Shown here: piece by piece, positions 16,178 to 21,754 of the stretch
How positions within the stretch are numbered: position 1 is the stretch's first letter
Layout: each line of letters opens with the position of its first letter
Origin: a virus
DNA length: 21,754 nt
Strand: one strand, 5' to 3'
Virus record (IMG/VR): IMGVR_UViG_3300044712_000254
Location: 1 to 21,754 of that record
Made by a program: the position numbers and the translations under genes
The notes under the pieces: generated by a model
Seen by the model: the letters and a program-made list of their open reading frames with translations, nothing else
Database searches by the model: none
Told to the model about the DNA's origin: nothing

Positions 16178-16205
16178 ATAATTTCCTCCAATAAATTTTT
16201 GTAAT

Positions 16206-16232
16206 AAAAAAGGCACTTACTATTGAAGTGTC
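16206..16232 (-). terminator. Rho-independent terminator before the scaffold gene
   Basis: On the minus strand CACTT pairs with AAGTG around a seven-base loop, with an outer G-C pair beyond one A/C mismatch, and TTTTTTATT follows. The stem is weaker than in the other three terminators. The scaffold GGAGG site comes about 15 bases after the T-tract. Confidence 0.65.
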
Positions 16233-16237
16233 TTGAG

Positions 16238-16372
16238 TTACTTTTTCTTTTTGCTTGATATTTTTTTCTTTTTAGGTGATGCCATTTTCTTTGTTGATTT
16301 TTTAGGTGGTGACATTGACATCATAGGATCTATCATCATATTTTTTTCGGACATCATCATCTTGTCTTTCAT
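16238..16372 (-). CDS. 44-aa Lys/Met-rich basic protein
   Basis: This encodes 44 residues, of which 15 are Lys and 10 Met. The first 20 residues are Met-rich (MMM at 5-7, MM at 12-13 and 17-18). The rest consists of SPPKKS and SPKKKK units and a terminal KKKK. The ATG overlaps the upstream metalloprotein's TGA as ATGA, so translation is probably coupled, and a terminator follows immediately. The SPKK-like, Lys-only tail resembles DNA-binding histone-like tails, which suggests, without proof, binding to DNA or to the acidic scaffold. I do not recognise the family. It is shorter than many gene finders' cutoff. Confidence 0.7.
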   Translation of the reverse strand: MKDKMMMSEKNMMIDPMMSMSPPKKSTKKMASPKKKKISSKKKK

Positions 16373-16689
16373 AAGCAATCAGCCTCCTTCATAGCTTTTA
16401 TTATTTTGGGGATTTGTAAAGCTAACCAATCTACAAGCTTTTCATCTTCATAATAATGCTCAAGTCCTGCTTCGTGAAAAAAGGCATGTATCATTTCATG
16501 TCTTAATACTTTCTTTTTAAATTCATCAATATTTTTATAAGTTCGGTTATCAACTTCTATATCATTTATTACTAATTCTTTTGCATAAGCTTCAATGTAC
16601 CCTGCGCTATCCTCCATCTTAGGATTCTTAGAATCTTTGTTAATAATAATTTCATATTCAGTTCCTAAAATATTTACTTTATCATTCAT
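16369..16689 (-). CDS. Small HExxH zinc-metallopeptidase-like protein
   Basis: This encodes 106 aa. HEMIH at 64-68 is the zinc-binding and catalytic motif, and E83 in EDEKLVDWLALQIPKI is the likely third ligand, as in small metallopeptidase-like proteins common between portal and scaffold genes of phages from Gram-positive bacteria. The N-terminus (VNILGTEYEIIINKD) is a short beta sheet. The open frame continues upstream to 16734, but ATG at 16689 has GAGGG seven bases before it and overlaps the portal's end (ATGAATGA), so I chose it. Its substrate is unknown. It could process virion proteins, or the position could simply reflect inheritance. No serine-type prohead protease is visible elsewhere in the window. 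Confidence 0.82.
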   Translation of the reverse strand: MNDKVNILGTEYEIIINKDSKNPKMEDSAGYIEAYAKELVINDIEVDNRTYKNIDEFKKKVLRHEMIHAFFHEAGLEHYYEDEKLVDWLALQIPKIIKAMKEADCL

Positions 16690-18721
16690 ATTGCATCCCT
16701 CTAGTAATATTATTTTGCATAGCCTGCTGAGCATATTGTTGCATCAACATTTGTATAGATTGCTGCATCATTTGCTTAGCCTGGTCTTGTATCTCAGGTG
16801 GTAATTGCTGAATCTGTCCTATCATAGCAGTTACTGTATTCTGTGCTTGAACATGTTGTATTATGTCCTCATTGCTTGGTAATTTGCCTTCTTCAAGGGT
16901 ATATAATAGGTCTTCAAATGTGAGCATACCTTTTGAATTTAAGTCCATAGCAAGTGATGTATAGTAATTCCTATCGTCAGGTTTTTTAGATATGATTGCT
17001 ACATCTATATCAAAGTCAGGAACAAACCTTTCCATCTTCTCAACTTGTTGCATTTGTGGTTGTCCTGTTTTATCAAGTAGTGGCTTTCCTGCTTCATCTA
17101 GCACAGGTTTGTTTTCAGTTTCTCTTGCCCATACATCGAACAATTCATCATTTCTAAAAGTACCTTCCATTACTTCGTTGTTACTTCCAGTGTAACGATA
17201 ATAACGTTCTTCGGTGTAGAATTGAGCAAACAGTTCTATTCTAAGTTTGTTTAACTCTATGATAAAATCTTTAAGCAGGTCAACGGCTTGCTTAGTTCTT
17301 ATATCAGTTCTGGCGCCTAATTCCGCTATGGCTTTAAAAGGTAACCCAGACTTCTCAACCTTGCCTTGGTTAATAGCCGTATTAGAAGATATATCCTGTA
17401 CCATACGCTGTTTATGCTCTTTATAGTTTGTTACAGATGCAGGAATTTTAGCACCAGTACGCTCCTTGAGTTGATTAACATCATTAACAGCAAACCACAT
17501 GCCAGGCAAACTACTATCTTCTAATATTTTATCAAGTTGTTTTTCATCAATAGCACCAGCACCATAATAAAAACCGCCTAGCTCTTCTCTTGCCATAGCA
17601 CCTATTTCAATTTCATCAGCTTTGTTATGTAAAATTTGTGGAATCTTAATGTTCCTAATTTCGCCATATCCCCATTGATTCTTAGTATCCTTATACCTCG
17701 TAGTAAATACGCAAGGATATTTTCCATGGTCATAAACATAAGGTATGTATTCAAGGAGAATGTCATTGCAATAATAAGCTAAATGCACTCCTTCAAGGTT
17801 TCCATTGGCCATATCATTGAGGTCTTTAGCTTTGTAAATATCTCCTTGCTCTTCTTGAATAGATGCTCGCTCCCTTAATTCTTTCACTCTATCAGATGGC
17901 ATAAACTCAGGAAATCCTCGGTAATACATTTCGTACAAAGTTACATTATCGTTTTCAATACCCTCATTAACCAACTCATCTTCATTAACTTCTGTTGAGA
18001 TATGCTTGCCAAACCTTTTCCATCTATCCTGAACATACTTGACGCATTGACGGCTTTTGAATCCTACAAACCTACTCTTATTCATGTCTCTCTTGAGGTC
18101 TAATATAGCAGGGTCAAAGATACAATCTTCTTTGTACACATGTTCAATTCTGGCATCTCCAACCCATCTATCGGGGCCAGAGCCACCCATCCACTTGCCA
18201 TCCCAAATTACTTTTGCTATCAATGGACCATGTGCAACAAATTCCCTTACCATGTCCTTAAACATAGAATCAAAATTATTACGCATATCATTGAATCGGC
18301 TTATGTGCGTCACGCTCTGTGCATGTTTCTCATGCTGTTTTTTGCCTTTGATGGTAACTTCTACAGGTGTTGCAGTTATATTAGCTGTGGCAATAGATAT
18401 AGCTGGATGAATAAAGTTATCTTCGCTGTTAGGACGTACTTGGCTATCCTTGTCACTTCTATAAGCAAAGTTAGTCTTCCACTGCAATCCACCACCTTTG
18501 AGAAGCTTATACTCATCTTCCCACTGTTCTTCTATGCTCCAACCTAAATCGTCGGTAGAATCTTCCTTGGAAGTTTTAGCATTGTTAATATCCTTGCTTA
18601 TCAAAGCAGCTAATCTTCGTTCCATATCAGTGTTAGGGTCACTATTCTCTAAATCATCAATACTCTGTATATCCTCTTCTCTCTGCTCAGAAAATAGTTT
18701 ATCTTTAAGCCTTTTAAACAC
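16682..18721 (-). CDS. Portal protein, P22-like large type
   Basis: This encodes 679 aa starting with GTG eight bases after GGGGGTG; no closer ATG is available. The acidic N-terminus is followed by WSIEEQWEDEYKLLKG, then NFIHPAISIATANITATPVEVTIKG and an MVREFVAHGPLIAKVIWDGKW segment, all typical of large portals of short-tailed phages. Later come EIEIGAMAREELGGFYYG and a TNYKEHKQRMVQDISSNTAINQG wing/stem region. The C-terminus is a Gln/Met-rich helix (IQQLPPEIQDQAKQMMQQS) like the barrel that projects into the head of P22-type portals. Twelve copies would form the DNA channel for TerL docking. The size is close to the roughly 725 aa of P22 gp1. The end overlaps the metalloprotein gene by 8 nt. 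Confidence 0.9.
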   Translation of the reverse strand: MFKRLKDKLFSEQREEDIQSIDDLENSDPNTDMERRLAALISKDINNAKTSKEDSTDDLGWSIEEQWEDEYKLLKGGGLQWKTNFAYRSDKDSQVRPNSEDNFIHPAISIATANITATPVEVTIKGKKQHEKHAQSVTHISRFNDMRNNFDSMFKDMVREFVAHGPLIAKVIWDGKWMGGSGPDRWVGDARIEHVYKEDCIFDPAILDLKRDMNKSRFVGFKSRQCVKYVQDRWKRFGKHISTEVNEDELVNEGIENDNVTLYEMYYRGFPEFMPSDRVKELRERASIQEEQGDIYKAKDLNDMANGNLEGVHLAYYCNDILLEYIPYVYDHGKYPCVFTTRYKDTKNQWGYGEIRNIKIPQILHNKADEIEIGAMAREELGGFYYGAGAIDEKQLDKILEDSSLPGMWFAVNDVNQLKERTGAKIPASVTNYKEHKQRMVQDISSNTAINQGKVEKSGLPFKAIAELGARTDIRTKQAVDLLKDFIIELNKLRIELFAQFYTEERYYRYTGSNNEVMEGTFRNDELFDVWARETENKPVLDEAGKPLLDKTGQPQMQQVEKMERFVPDFDIDVAIISKKPDDRNYYTSLAMDLNSKGMLTFEDLLYTLEEGKLPSNEDIIQHVQAQNTVTAMIGQIQQLPPEIQDQAKQMMQQSIQMLMQQYAQQAMQNNITRGMQYE

Positions 18722-18734
18722 GTTTATTCACCCC

Positions 18735-18941
18735 CTACTTATAAAATCTATTTGAGTTATCTTCTTTTGTTTGTTGCTTTTGTGATACATCCTCTAACTT
18801 TGGAATTGGAGGCATAAAAAAAGAACCTTGCTTTTGCTCAGGCTCTTTAAATGGTTTCGATAATTTTATACCTTCTTTATATCCACAGTAGAATATTAAT
18901 GCTCCTACAATTAGAAATATTAGGTTTATTAAGTTTTGCAT
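18735..18941 (-). CDS. 68-aa membrane-anchored protein, unknown
   Basis: This encodes MQNLINLIFLIVGALIFYCG, a single N-terminal hydrophobic segment, followed by a charged, Pro/Gln/Lys-rich tail of about 45 residues ending NSNRFYK. AGGAGG is four bases before the ATG. The gene sits between terL and the portal gene, 13 nt before the portal start. The membrane segment with a soluble tail resembles small anchors or spanin- or holin-like accessory proteins, but nothing in the sequence selects one of these. It might tether assembly to the membrane. The family is unknown. Confidence 0.75.
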   Translation of the reverse strand: MQNLINLIFLIVGALIFYCGYKEGIKLSKPFKEPEQKQGSFFMPPIPKLEDVSQKQQTKEDNSNRFYK

Positions 18942-18953
18942 GTGTCCTCCTAC

Positions 18954-19043
18954 TCAAAATAAATTAATAAAATGAACAATAATATCAAGAAATATAATAA
19001 AAGCTATAAAACTAATTATAGGCAAAATTGCTAAGATAAACAT
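18954..19043 (-). CDS. 29-aa hydrophobic peptide
   Basis: This encodes 29 residues (MFILAILPIISFIAFIIFLD and nine more), nearly all hydrophobic, enough for one membrane span, with an Asp-containing centre and a short His/Asn-bearing end. GTGGAG is eight bases before the ATG, and the stop is followed at once by the AGGAGG site of the 68-aa membrane gene. The pair is thus arranged like a two-gene membrane unit. It would be skipped by most length cutoffs. A holin/antiholin-like or regulatory membrane peptide is conceivable. The function is unknown. Confidence 0.55.
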   Translation of the reverse strand: MFILAILPIISFIAFIIFLDIIVHFINLF

Positions 19044-19083
19044 AATTAATTCTCCACTTGCTTCGTCAAGCTATCTTATATAT

Positions 19084-19092
19084 ATTATATCA
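19084..19092 (-). promoter_or_regulatory. Possible extended -10 promoter for membrane peptide and portal genes
   Basis: The minus strand reads TGATATAAT just after the terL stop, an exact TGn-TATAAT extended -10. No good -35 is visible at the normal distance, but extended -10 promoters can work without one. Transcription would start near 19077, about 35 bases before the 29-aa gene. AT-rich DNA gives such matches by chance, so this is tentative. Confidence 0.35.
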
Positions 19093-19094
19093 CA

Positions 19095-20531
19095 TCAATA
19101 AAATTTATTCTGCCTCCGCGGTCTATCATCTTCGTCGTCATCATCATTATACTTATTTTTAACTACTGGTGGAGATTGTCGCATAATGCAAAATCCCCTT
19201 AAACTATCAGGTGCATGGGTTAATTCGTGTGGCTGGTCAGCACAATCATTTGGGTCAGATTCACTCTTCTGAATCTGCGATAATGTACGTATAAGATTTG
19301 TGCAATTGTTGAATATCTTTAAACGGCTTGTATTGATTACATTTCCTGTCTCTATATCAATAGTTTCAATAATCTTTAACCACTCTTTTACAGCCATCCA
19401 TCCGTCAACACGTCTATTATCTGACTTAGTGAGATATTCTCCATTTTCCCTAAATAGGTCGAATATACTTTTACCTGAGTCTTTTTGTCTATTCTCTAAG
19501 TCTGGTGGAGCATATTTTATTTTGATTATATCTTTTCCATTAACTTCTTTGATTCTCTTAGTTGCTGCTGATACTATTAACTCGCTCTCATATAACTCTT
19601 TGTAAGCATAAGCATATCCATGTGTATCAATGGCAATCCAGTATTGAGCTAACAAATCTAGTCCATAATACTTAGTTGTGTATCTATGCCAATGCTCTGG
19701 AATAACAAAAGGTTCTATAACATGTATCTCTCGTTTAAACTCTCCAAAGTAACAACCAGAGCCTCTTATAAATCTTGCTTCGCCTAGCTGTTTGTATTTA
19801 TCCTCGTCTGTCTCTTTCAATTTTTCTATACTTGCCCTCTGGTCTATTGTAAGGTATGGATTATCATGGTGCGTACTAAGACATACTAACACCTTTGTTA
19901 TGTCTGTTATCTTTTCTCCATCATACTCAAACGTTGTTTCTATATTCTTTTCAAAGACTTTAGGTCTATTAGTTCCAGGGAAATAAGTAATAATCTTGTC
20001 TGGTGTAGTCTCTATAAACATTTCATTAACAAAACAATTAGGATTAACAGGATTCATTAAAATTGTAAGCCTGCGGTCTTGTGGTCTGCCACCTCTCAAC
20101 TGATGTAACAATGCTACAAAATCGTCATAAGATAGCCACTCACCCTCCTCAACAACTATCTCTGTTACTTGGTCTATTGCTTTAACAGCTTTCTTTTGTT
20201 GGTCTGTAGCATACCCTGAAAATAGAGCAACATTTTTATTTAGTAGGTTAGTAATTTGTACCGGGCTTTTTGTCATCGAATAAGCTGCATCCTGCTCAAA
20301 CTGCTCTATCTTATCCTTTAGCCCTGCATAATAACCTTTAGTAAGCCCACCTTCAAGGTCTTCAATTACAAGTAACTTATAACGCTCTTTTGATGCTAGA
20401 TTAACAGCCATTTCTATCTCAGAATTATAAGACTTGGAGGAGAAACGTCCACCAACCTGAATAATAACCTTGTAAGGCTGTGCCAATACGTGGTCGAAGT
20501 AAAAAGGAGTTACCTTTATTTCCTTTTCCAT
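19095..20531 (-). CDS. terL: Terminase large subunit (ATPase and nuclease)
   Basis: This encodes 478 aa. The ATPase domain has a Walker A variant GGRFSSKS at 27-34, a Walker B-type EIVVEEGEW at 124-132, and the coupling motif MNPVNPNCF at 159-167. The nuclease domain has GLD (D292) in a strand-turn, PPD (D344) and HAPDSLRG (D442), matching the three acidic positions of RNase-H-like terminase nucleases. The C-terminus is an acidic run (DDDDEDD near 463-469) followed by a basic tail. ATG at 20531 follows AAGTGGGTG. The protein would hydrolyse ATP to pump DNA through the portal and cut the concatemer at the pac or cos site chosen by TerS. The domain order and length are typical. Confidence 0.93.
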   Translation of the reverse strand: MEKEIKVTPFYFDHVLAQPYKVIIQVGGRFSSKSYNSEIEMAVNLASKERYKLLVIEDLEGGLTKGYYAGLKDKIEQFEQDAAYSMTKSPVQITNLLNKNVALFSGYATDQQKKAVKAIDQVTEIVVEEGEWLSYDDFVALLHQLRGGRPQDRRLTILMNPVNPNCFVNEMFIETTPDKIITYFPGTNRPKVFEKNIETTFEYDGEKITDITKVLVCLSTHHDNPYLTIDQRASIEKLKETDEDKYKQLGEARFIRGSGCYFGEFKREIHVIEPFVIPEHWHRYTTKYYGLDLLAQYWIAIDTHGYAYAYKELYESELIVSAATKRIKEVNGKDIIKIKYAPPDLENRQKDSGKSIFDLFRENGEYLTKSDNRRVDGWMAVKEWLKIIETIDIETGNVINTSRLKIFNNCTNLIRTLSQIQKSESDPNDCADQPHELTHAPDSLRGFCIMRQSPPVVKNKYNDDDDEDDRPRRQNKFY

Positions 20532-20595
20532 ATTGCACCCACTTTATGTTAATTATACAAAATAATAATTTTGCGATTATCCTTGCATAATAAAA

Positions 20596-20628
20596 GCCTA
20601 AATTCCGTCATATTTGACCAAATTAGGC
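20596..20628 (-). terminator. Imperfect hairpin with T-tract in the terS-terL spacer
   Basis: On the minus strand GCCTAA pairs with TTAGGC, then TT with AA after a T/T mismatch, then GTCA with TGAC across an AATA loop. TTTTATTAT follows (20595-20587). It can serve as a weak terminator or attenuator ahead of terL, or as a 5' stabilising hairpin if the nearby promoter is used. Confidence 0.5.
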
Positions 20629-20631
20629 GAT

Positions 20632-20718
20632 TTAGATATTTTCTATTGTATCATTTTTGATGATTTTTTTGCAAATTGCTAACTCTTGATTGCTCCAAAT
20701 TGCTATGTATTTCTTCAA
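20632..20718 (-). CDS. Possible 28-aa leader ORF or gene remnant
   Basis: A TTG-initiated frame (MKKYIAIWSNQELAICKKII and on to NI) has GGAG four bases upstream and starts 13 nt after the terS stop. The WSNQEL...IKND pattern faintly resembles the start of a SANT/HTH segment in phage HNH-type genes, so it may be a remnant. It overlaps the repeats and the possible promoter, which argues against coding. Support is weak. Confidence 0.18.
   Translation of the reverse strand: MKKYIAIWSNQELAICKKIIKNDTIENI
20645..20674 (-). promoter_or_regulatory. Possible sigma-A-type promoter ahead of terL
   Basis: The minus strand has TTGCAA (20674-20669) and TACAAT (20650-20645) separated by 18 bases. These match the consensus at four of six and five of six positions. 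Transcription would begin near 20638 and place the 20596-20628 hairpin at the start of the terL leader. Confidence 0.4.
20672..20705. repeat. Iterated CAAATTGCTA repeats between terS and terL
   Basis: Two identical 10-base copies (20672-20681 and 20696-20705) start 24 bp apart, and a partial third copy ATTGCT lies between them at 20689-20694. Short iterated sites beside terS are candidates for TerS recognition (pac-like). Function is inferred only. Confidence 0.5.
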
Positions 20719-20730
20719 TTATCTCCGTAG

Positions 20731-21159
20731 CTATTTATTGATAACGATTGTAGGCATTTTTAATTCCCCACTGTGTTCCAGTTCTTGCTTGTCTCTCCAC
20801 TTTTTAGGCTGCCTATTCTTAAGCCAGAATATAGCTGCCGTTGGGTCAGGGGCATAATGCTTAGTAACTGTAACCCGGTCTGTAATTTGTCCTTGAAAAG
20901 ATGCTGTAATGACTTCTGGATGCTCATATCCTGTTGCTCTATGATAAAGCTTTTCTGCTACAGTAGCATCTGCTACCTCTTTTCCTTTTTTTATGGACTC
21001 AAGAAATTCTGGAAATTCCTGTTTCCAACTGTTTATTGTTTGTTCTGAAACCTCAAAGAAGTCTGCAAGTTCGGCATCTGTAGAACCTAACAAACATAAC
21101 TTATATGCTTGTGTTGCATATTCTTCTTTATATTTTGTTGGTCTTCCCACATTTGCCAT
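20731..21159 (-). CDS. terS: Terminase small subunit
   Basis: This encodes 142 aa starting MANVGRPTKYKEEYATQAYK, a form common to small terminases of phages of Gram-positive bacteria. Residues 22-48 (LGSTDAELADFFEVSEQTINSW and following) are a helix-turn-helix that recognises the packaging site. An oligomerisation helix (FLESIKKGKEVADATVAEKLYHRA) follows, and then a beta segment. The C-terminal DPTAAIFWLKNRQPKKWRDK is a well-known small-terminase signature. An in-frame TTG six codons upstream gives a longer frame, but ATG at 21159 has GAGAGG about ten bases before it and starts the conserved sequence. The protein binds DNA at the packaging initiation site and stimulates TerL. Confidence 0.88.
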   Translation of the reverse strand: MANVGRPTKYKEEYATQAYKLCLLGSTDAELADFFEVSEQTINSWKQEFPEFLESIKKGKEVADATVAEKLYHRATGYEHPEVITASFQGQITDRVTVTKHYAPDPTAAIFWLKNRQPKKWRDKQELEHSGELKMPTIVINK

Positions 21160-21179
21160 ATACTCACATCCTCTCAATC

Positions 21180-21539
21180 TTAAAATTCATCTGGTAAACT
21201 ATCTTCATCCGGGTCAAACTTATCCAAGCATTTCTCCTCAATATTTCCAATAGGACAATATTGAACTAAATCACAAATCCTAATCGCATGATTCTCGTCT
21301 ACTTTTTTACCGTTTACATACAATCCTTCCCAGTCTCCGTCAGGAACAGACAATATTAAAATATTATTAGGCATTATGAATGATTTGGCTTGATGTAACT
21401 CTGGATTATAAGGTTTATTCTCATTGCACATTTCCTTTAATTTTTCCATACTTTTATTTAAATTGTCAACCGAAAAATCCGATACAACTTTGTTGCTTAA
21501 TATATCACGGATACTTGTTTTAGCTATACTTTCGTCCAT
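21180..21539 (-). CDS. 119-aa hypothetical protein upstream of terS
   Basis: This encodes MDESIAKTSIRDILSNKVVS and on to an acidic end (DKFDPDEDSLPDEF). The middle section (NNILILSVPDGDWEGLYVNGKKVDE) is a small beta unit and the ends are helical or disordered. There is no membrane segment and no known catalytic motif. ATG at 21539 is 11 bases from GAGAGG; another ATG at 21548 is only two bases from it and is less suitable. The gene ends 20 nt before terS, with terS's ribosome-binding site in the gap, so the two are probably cotranscribed. The role is unknown; an accessory to packaging or an early regulatory protein is possible. Confidence 0.75.
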   Translation of the reverse strand: MDESIAKTSIRDILSNKVVSDFSVDNLNKSMEKLKEMCNENKPYNPELHQAKSFIMPNNILILSVPDGDWEGLYVNGKKVDENHAIRICDLVQYCPIGNIEEKCLDKFDPDEDSLPDEF

Positions 21540-21554
21540 CGTTAACATATCCTC

Positions 21555-21626
21555 TCAAAAATCTATAAAATCAAACAATTGTTCGCTCACCACATCAATT
21601 CTAAGCCATTTTAAAAAGGTGAGCAA
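21555..21626 (-). CDS. Possible 23-aa leader peptide
   Basis: A TTG-started frame (MLTFLKWLRIDVVSEQLFDF and IDF) has AAGGTGAT about six bases before it, and its stop overlaps the GAGAGG site of the next gene. Spacing and coupling are gene-like. The short length, the TTG start and an overlapping GCTCACC/GGTGAGC inverted repeat make it uncertain. Confidence 0.25.
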   Translation of the reverse strand: MLTFLKWLRIDVVSEQLFDFIDF

Positions 21627-21663
21627 TATATTATCACCTTCTATTTTAGTTAACAATAAATGA

Positions 21664-21719
21664 AATAGACAAGGTCACATTGTCAGCTCTACGTACATAG
21701 TTATGCGACCCTTGCTATC
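21664..21719. repeat. Long imperfect hairpin with inner palindrome upstream of terS
   Basis: The arms 21664-21680 and 21703-21719 pair over about 16 positions with one bulge on each side and G/T wobbles when read as minus-strand RNA. Within the 22-base loop, 21689-21700 (CTACGTACATAG) is nearly palindromic. There is no T-tract. It could be a structured RNA, a cruciform operator or part of a packaging site. The rest of 21627-21754 shows no gene. Confidence 0.5.
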
Positions 21720-21754
21720 CGTTGTAAACTTAATCTACTACATTCCAATCTTCG

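Noticed and set aside
18140-18547. 135-codon open frame on the plus strand
   Set aside because: It lies wholly antisense to the portal gene, has no ribosome-binding site, and its composition mirrors the portal codons.
19095-20531. Defective terminase because the Walker A is GGRFSSKS rather than the classic form
   Set aside because: The lysine and serine needed for ATP binding are present and variant P-loops are normal in large terminases.
21643-21672. TTGTCT-18-TAAAAT promoter-like pair
   Set aside because: The predicted start would fall inside the ribosome-binding site of the possible leader ORF, and such pairs are common by chance in AT-rich DNA.
21664-21719. tRNA gene
   Set aside because: The folded segment has no T-arm consensus, anticodon arm or acceptor geometry; it is a single imperfect hairpin.
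1-21754. Stop-codon recoding as in some gut phages
   Set aside because: TAA, TAG and TGA all end genes at positions that fit the next gene's ribosome-binding site, and no long gene contains an internal stop.
1-21754. CRISPR array, insertion sequence or integrase
   Set aside because: No regularly spaced repeats, terminal inverted repeats with a transposase, or recombinase motifs were seen on either strand.

Overview
The window is the packaging and virion-structure module of a tailed bacteriophage (or prophage). Every supportable gene lies on the minus strand, so the module reads from the right end to the left. The DNA is AT-rich, the ribosome-binding sites are strong AAGGAG/GGAGG types, and ATG, GTG and TTG can all serve as starts. 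These features suggest a low-GC Gram-positive host, probably a clostridium-like member of the Bacillota. That host call is an inference from style, not from a marker gene. TAA, TAG and TGA are all used as stops, so the genetic code is standard.

Layout in transcription order. Packaging: a small unknown gene (21539-21180), terS (21159-20731), a 199-bp spacer with repeats, a possible promoter and a hairpin, then terL (20531-19095). Next come two small membrane proteins (29 and 68 aa) and a 679-aa P22-type portal (18721-16682). Head: an HExxH metalloprotein, a 44-aa Lys/Met-rich protein, the scaffold, a likely decoration protein, the major capsid protein (14545-13643) and a repeat-built surface protein (13569-12268). 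Four rho-independent terminators punctuate this head block. Small genes follow: a coiled coil, a 41-aa zinc ribbon, and two genes that overlap out of frame. Adsorption: an arabinofuranosidase-like/LamG protein, a tail appendage with clan GH-A-like glycosidase residues, and a beta-rich unknown. Neck and tail: a gp4-like adaptor, a gp10-like hub and a fibre with a His-rich tip. Ejection: a 65-aa helical protein, a 552-aa Gln/Asn-rich helical protein, and a very large polyvalent protein (more than 1230 codons, running off the left edge) with an ADP-ribosyltransferase-like domain.

The order terS-terL-portal-scaffold-coat-adaptor-hub-fibre-ejection proteins, with no tape measure, tail-tube or sheath gene, matches P22-like short-tailed phages. 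The expected scheme is that TerS/TerL package DNA through the portal into a scaffolded capsid. The adaptor and hub then close the neck, and the fibre and hydrolase-like appendages bind and perhaps degrade surface glycans. The helical and polyvalent proteins are probably carried inside the virion and delivered with the DNA.

The most interesting element is the polyvalent ART-domain protein, which could act on the host immediately on entry as T4 Alt does. Other points worth a look are the structured terS flanks, four terminators butted against ribosome-binding sites, a terminator loop carrying 11 bases of the T7 promoter core, and several small genes that standard gene callers could miss. I saw no integrase, lysis cassette, tRNA, CRISPR array or insertion sequence. 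No gene-free stretch exceeds 300 bases.
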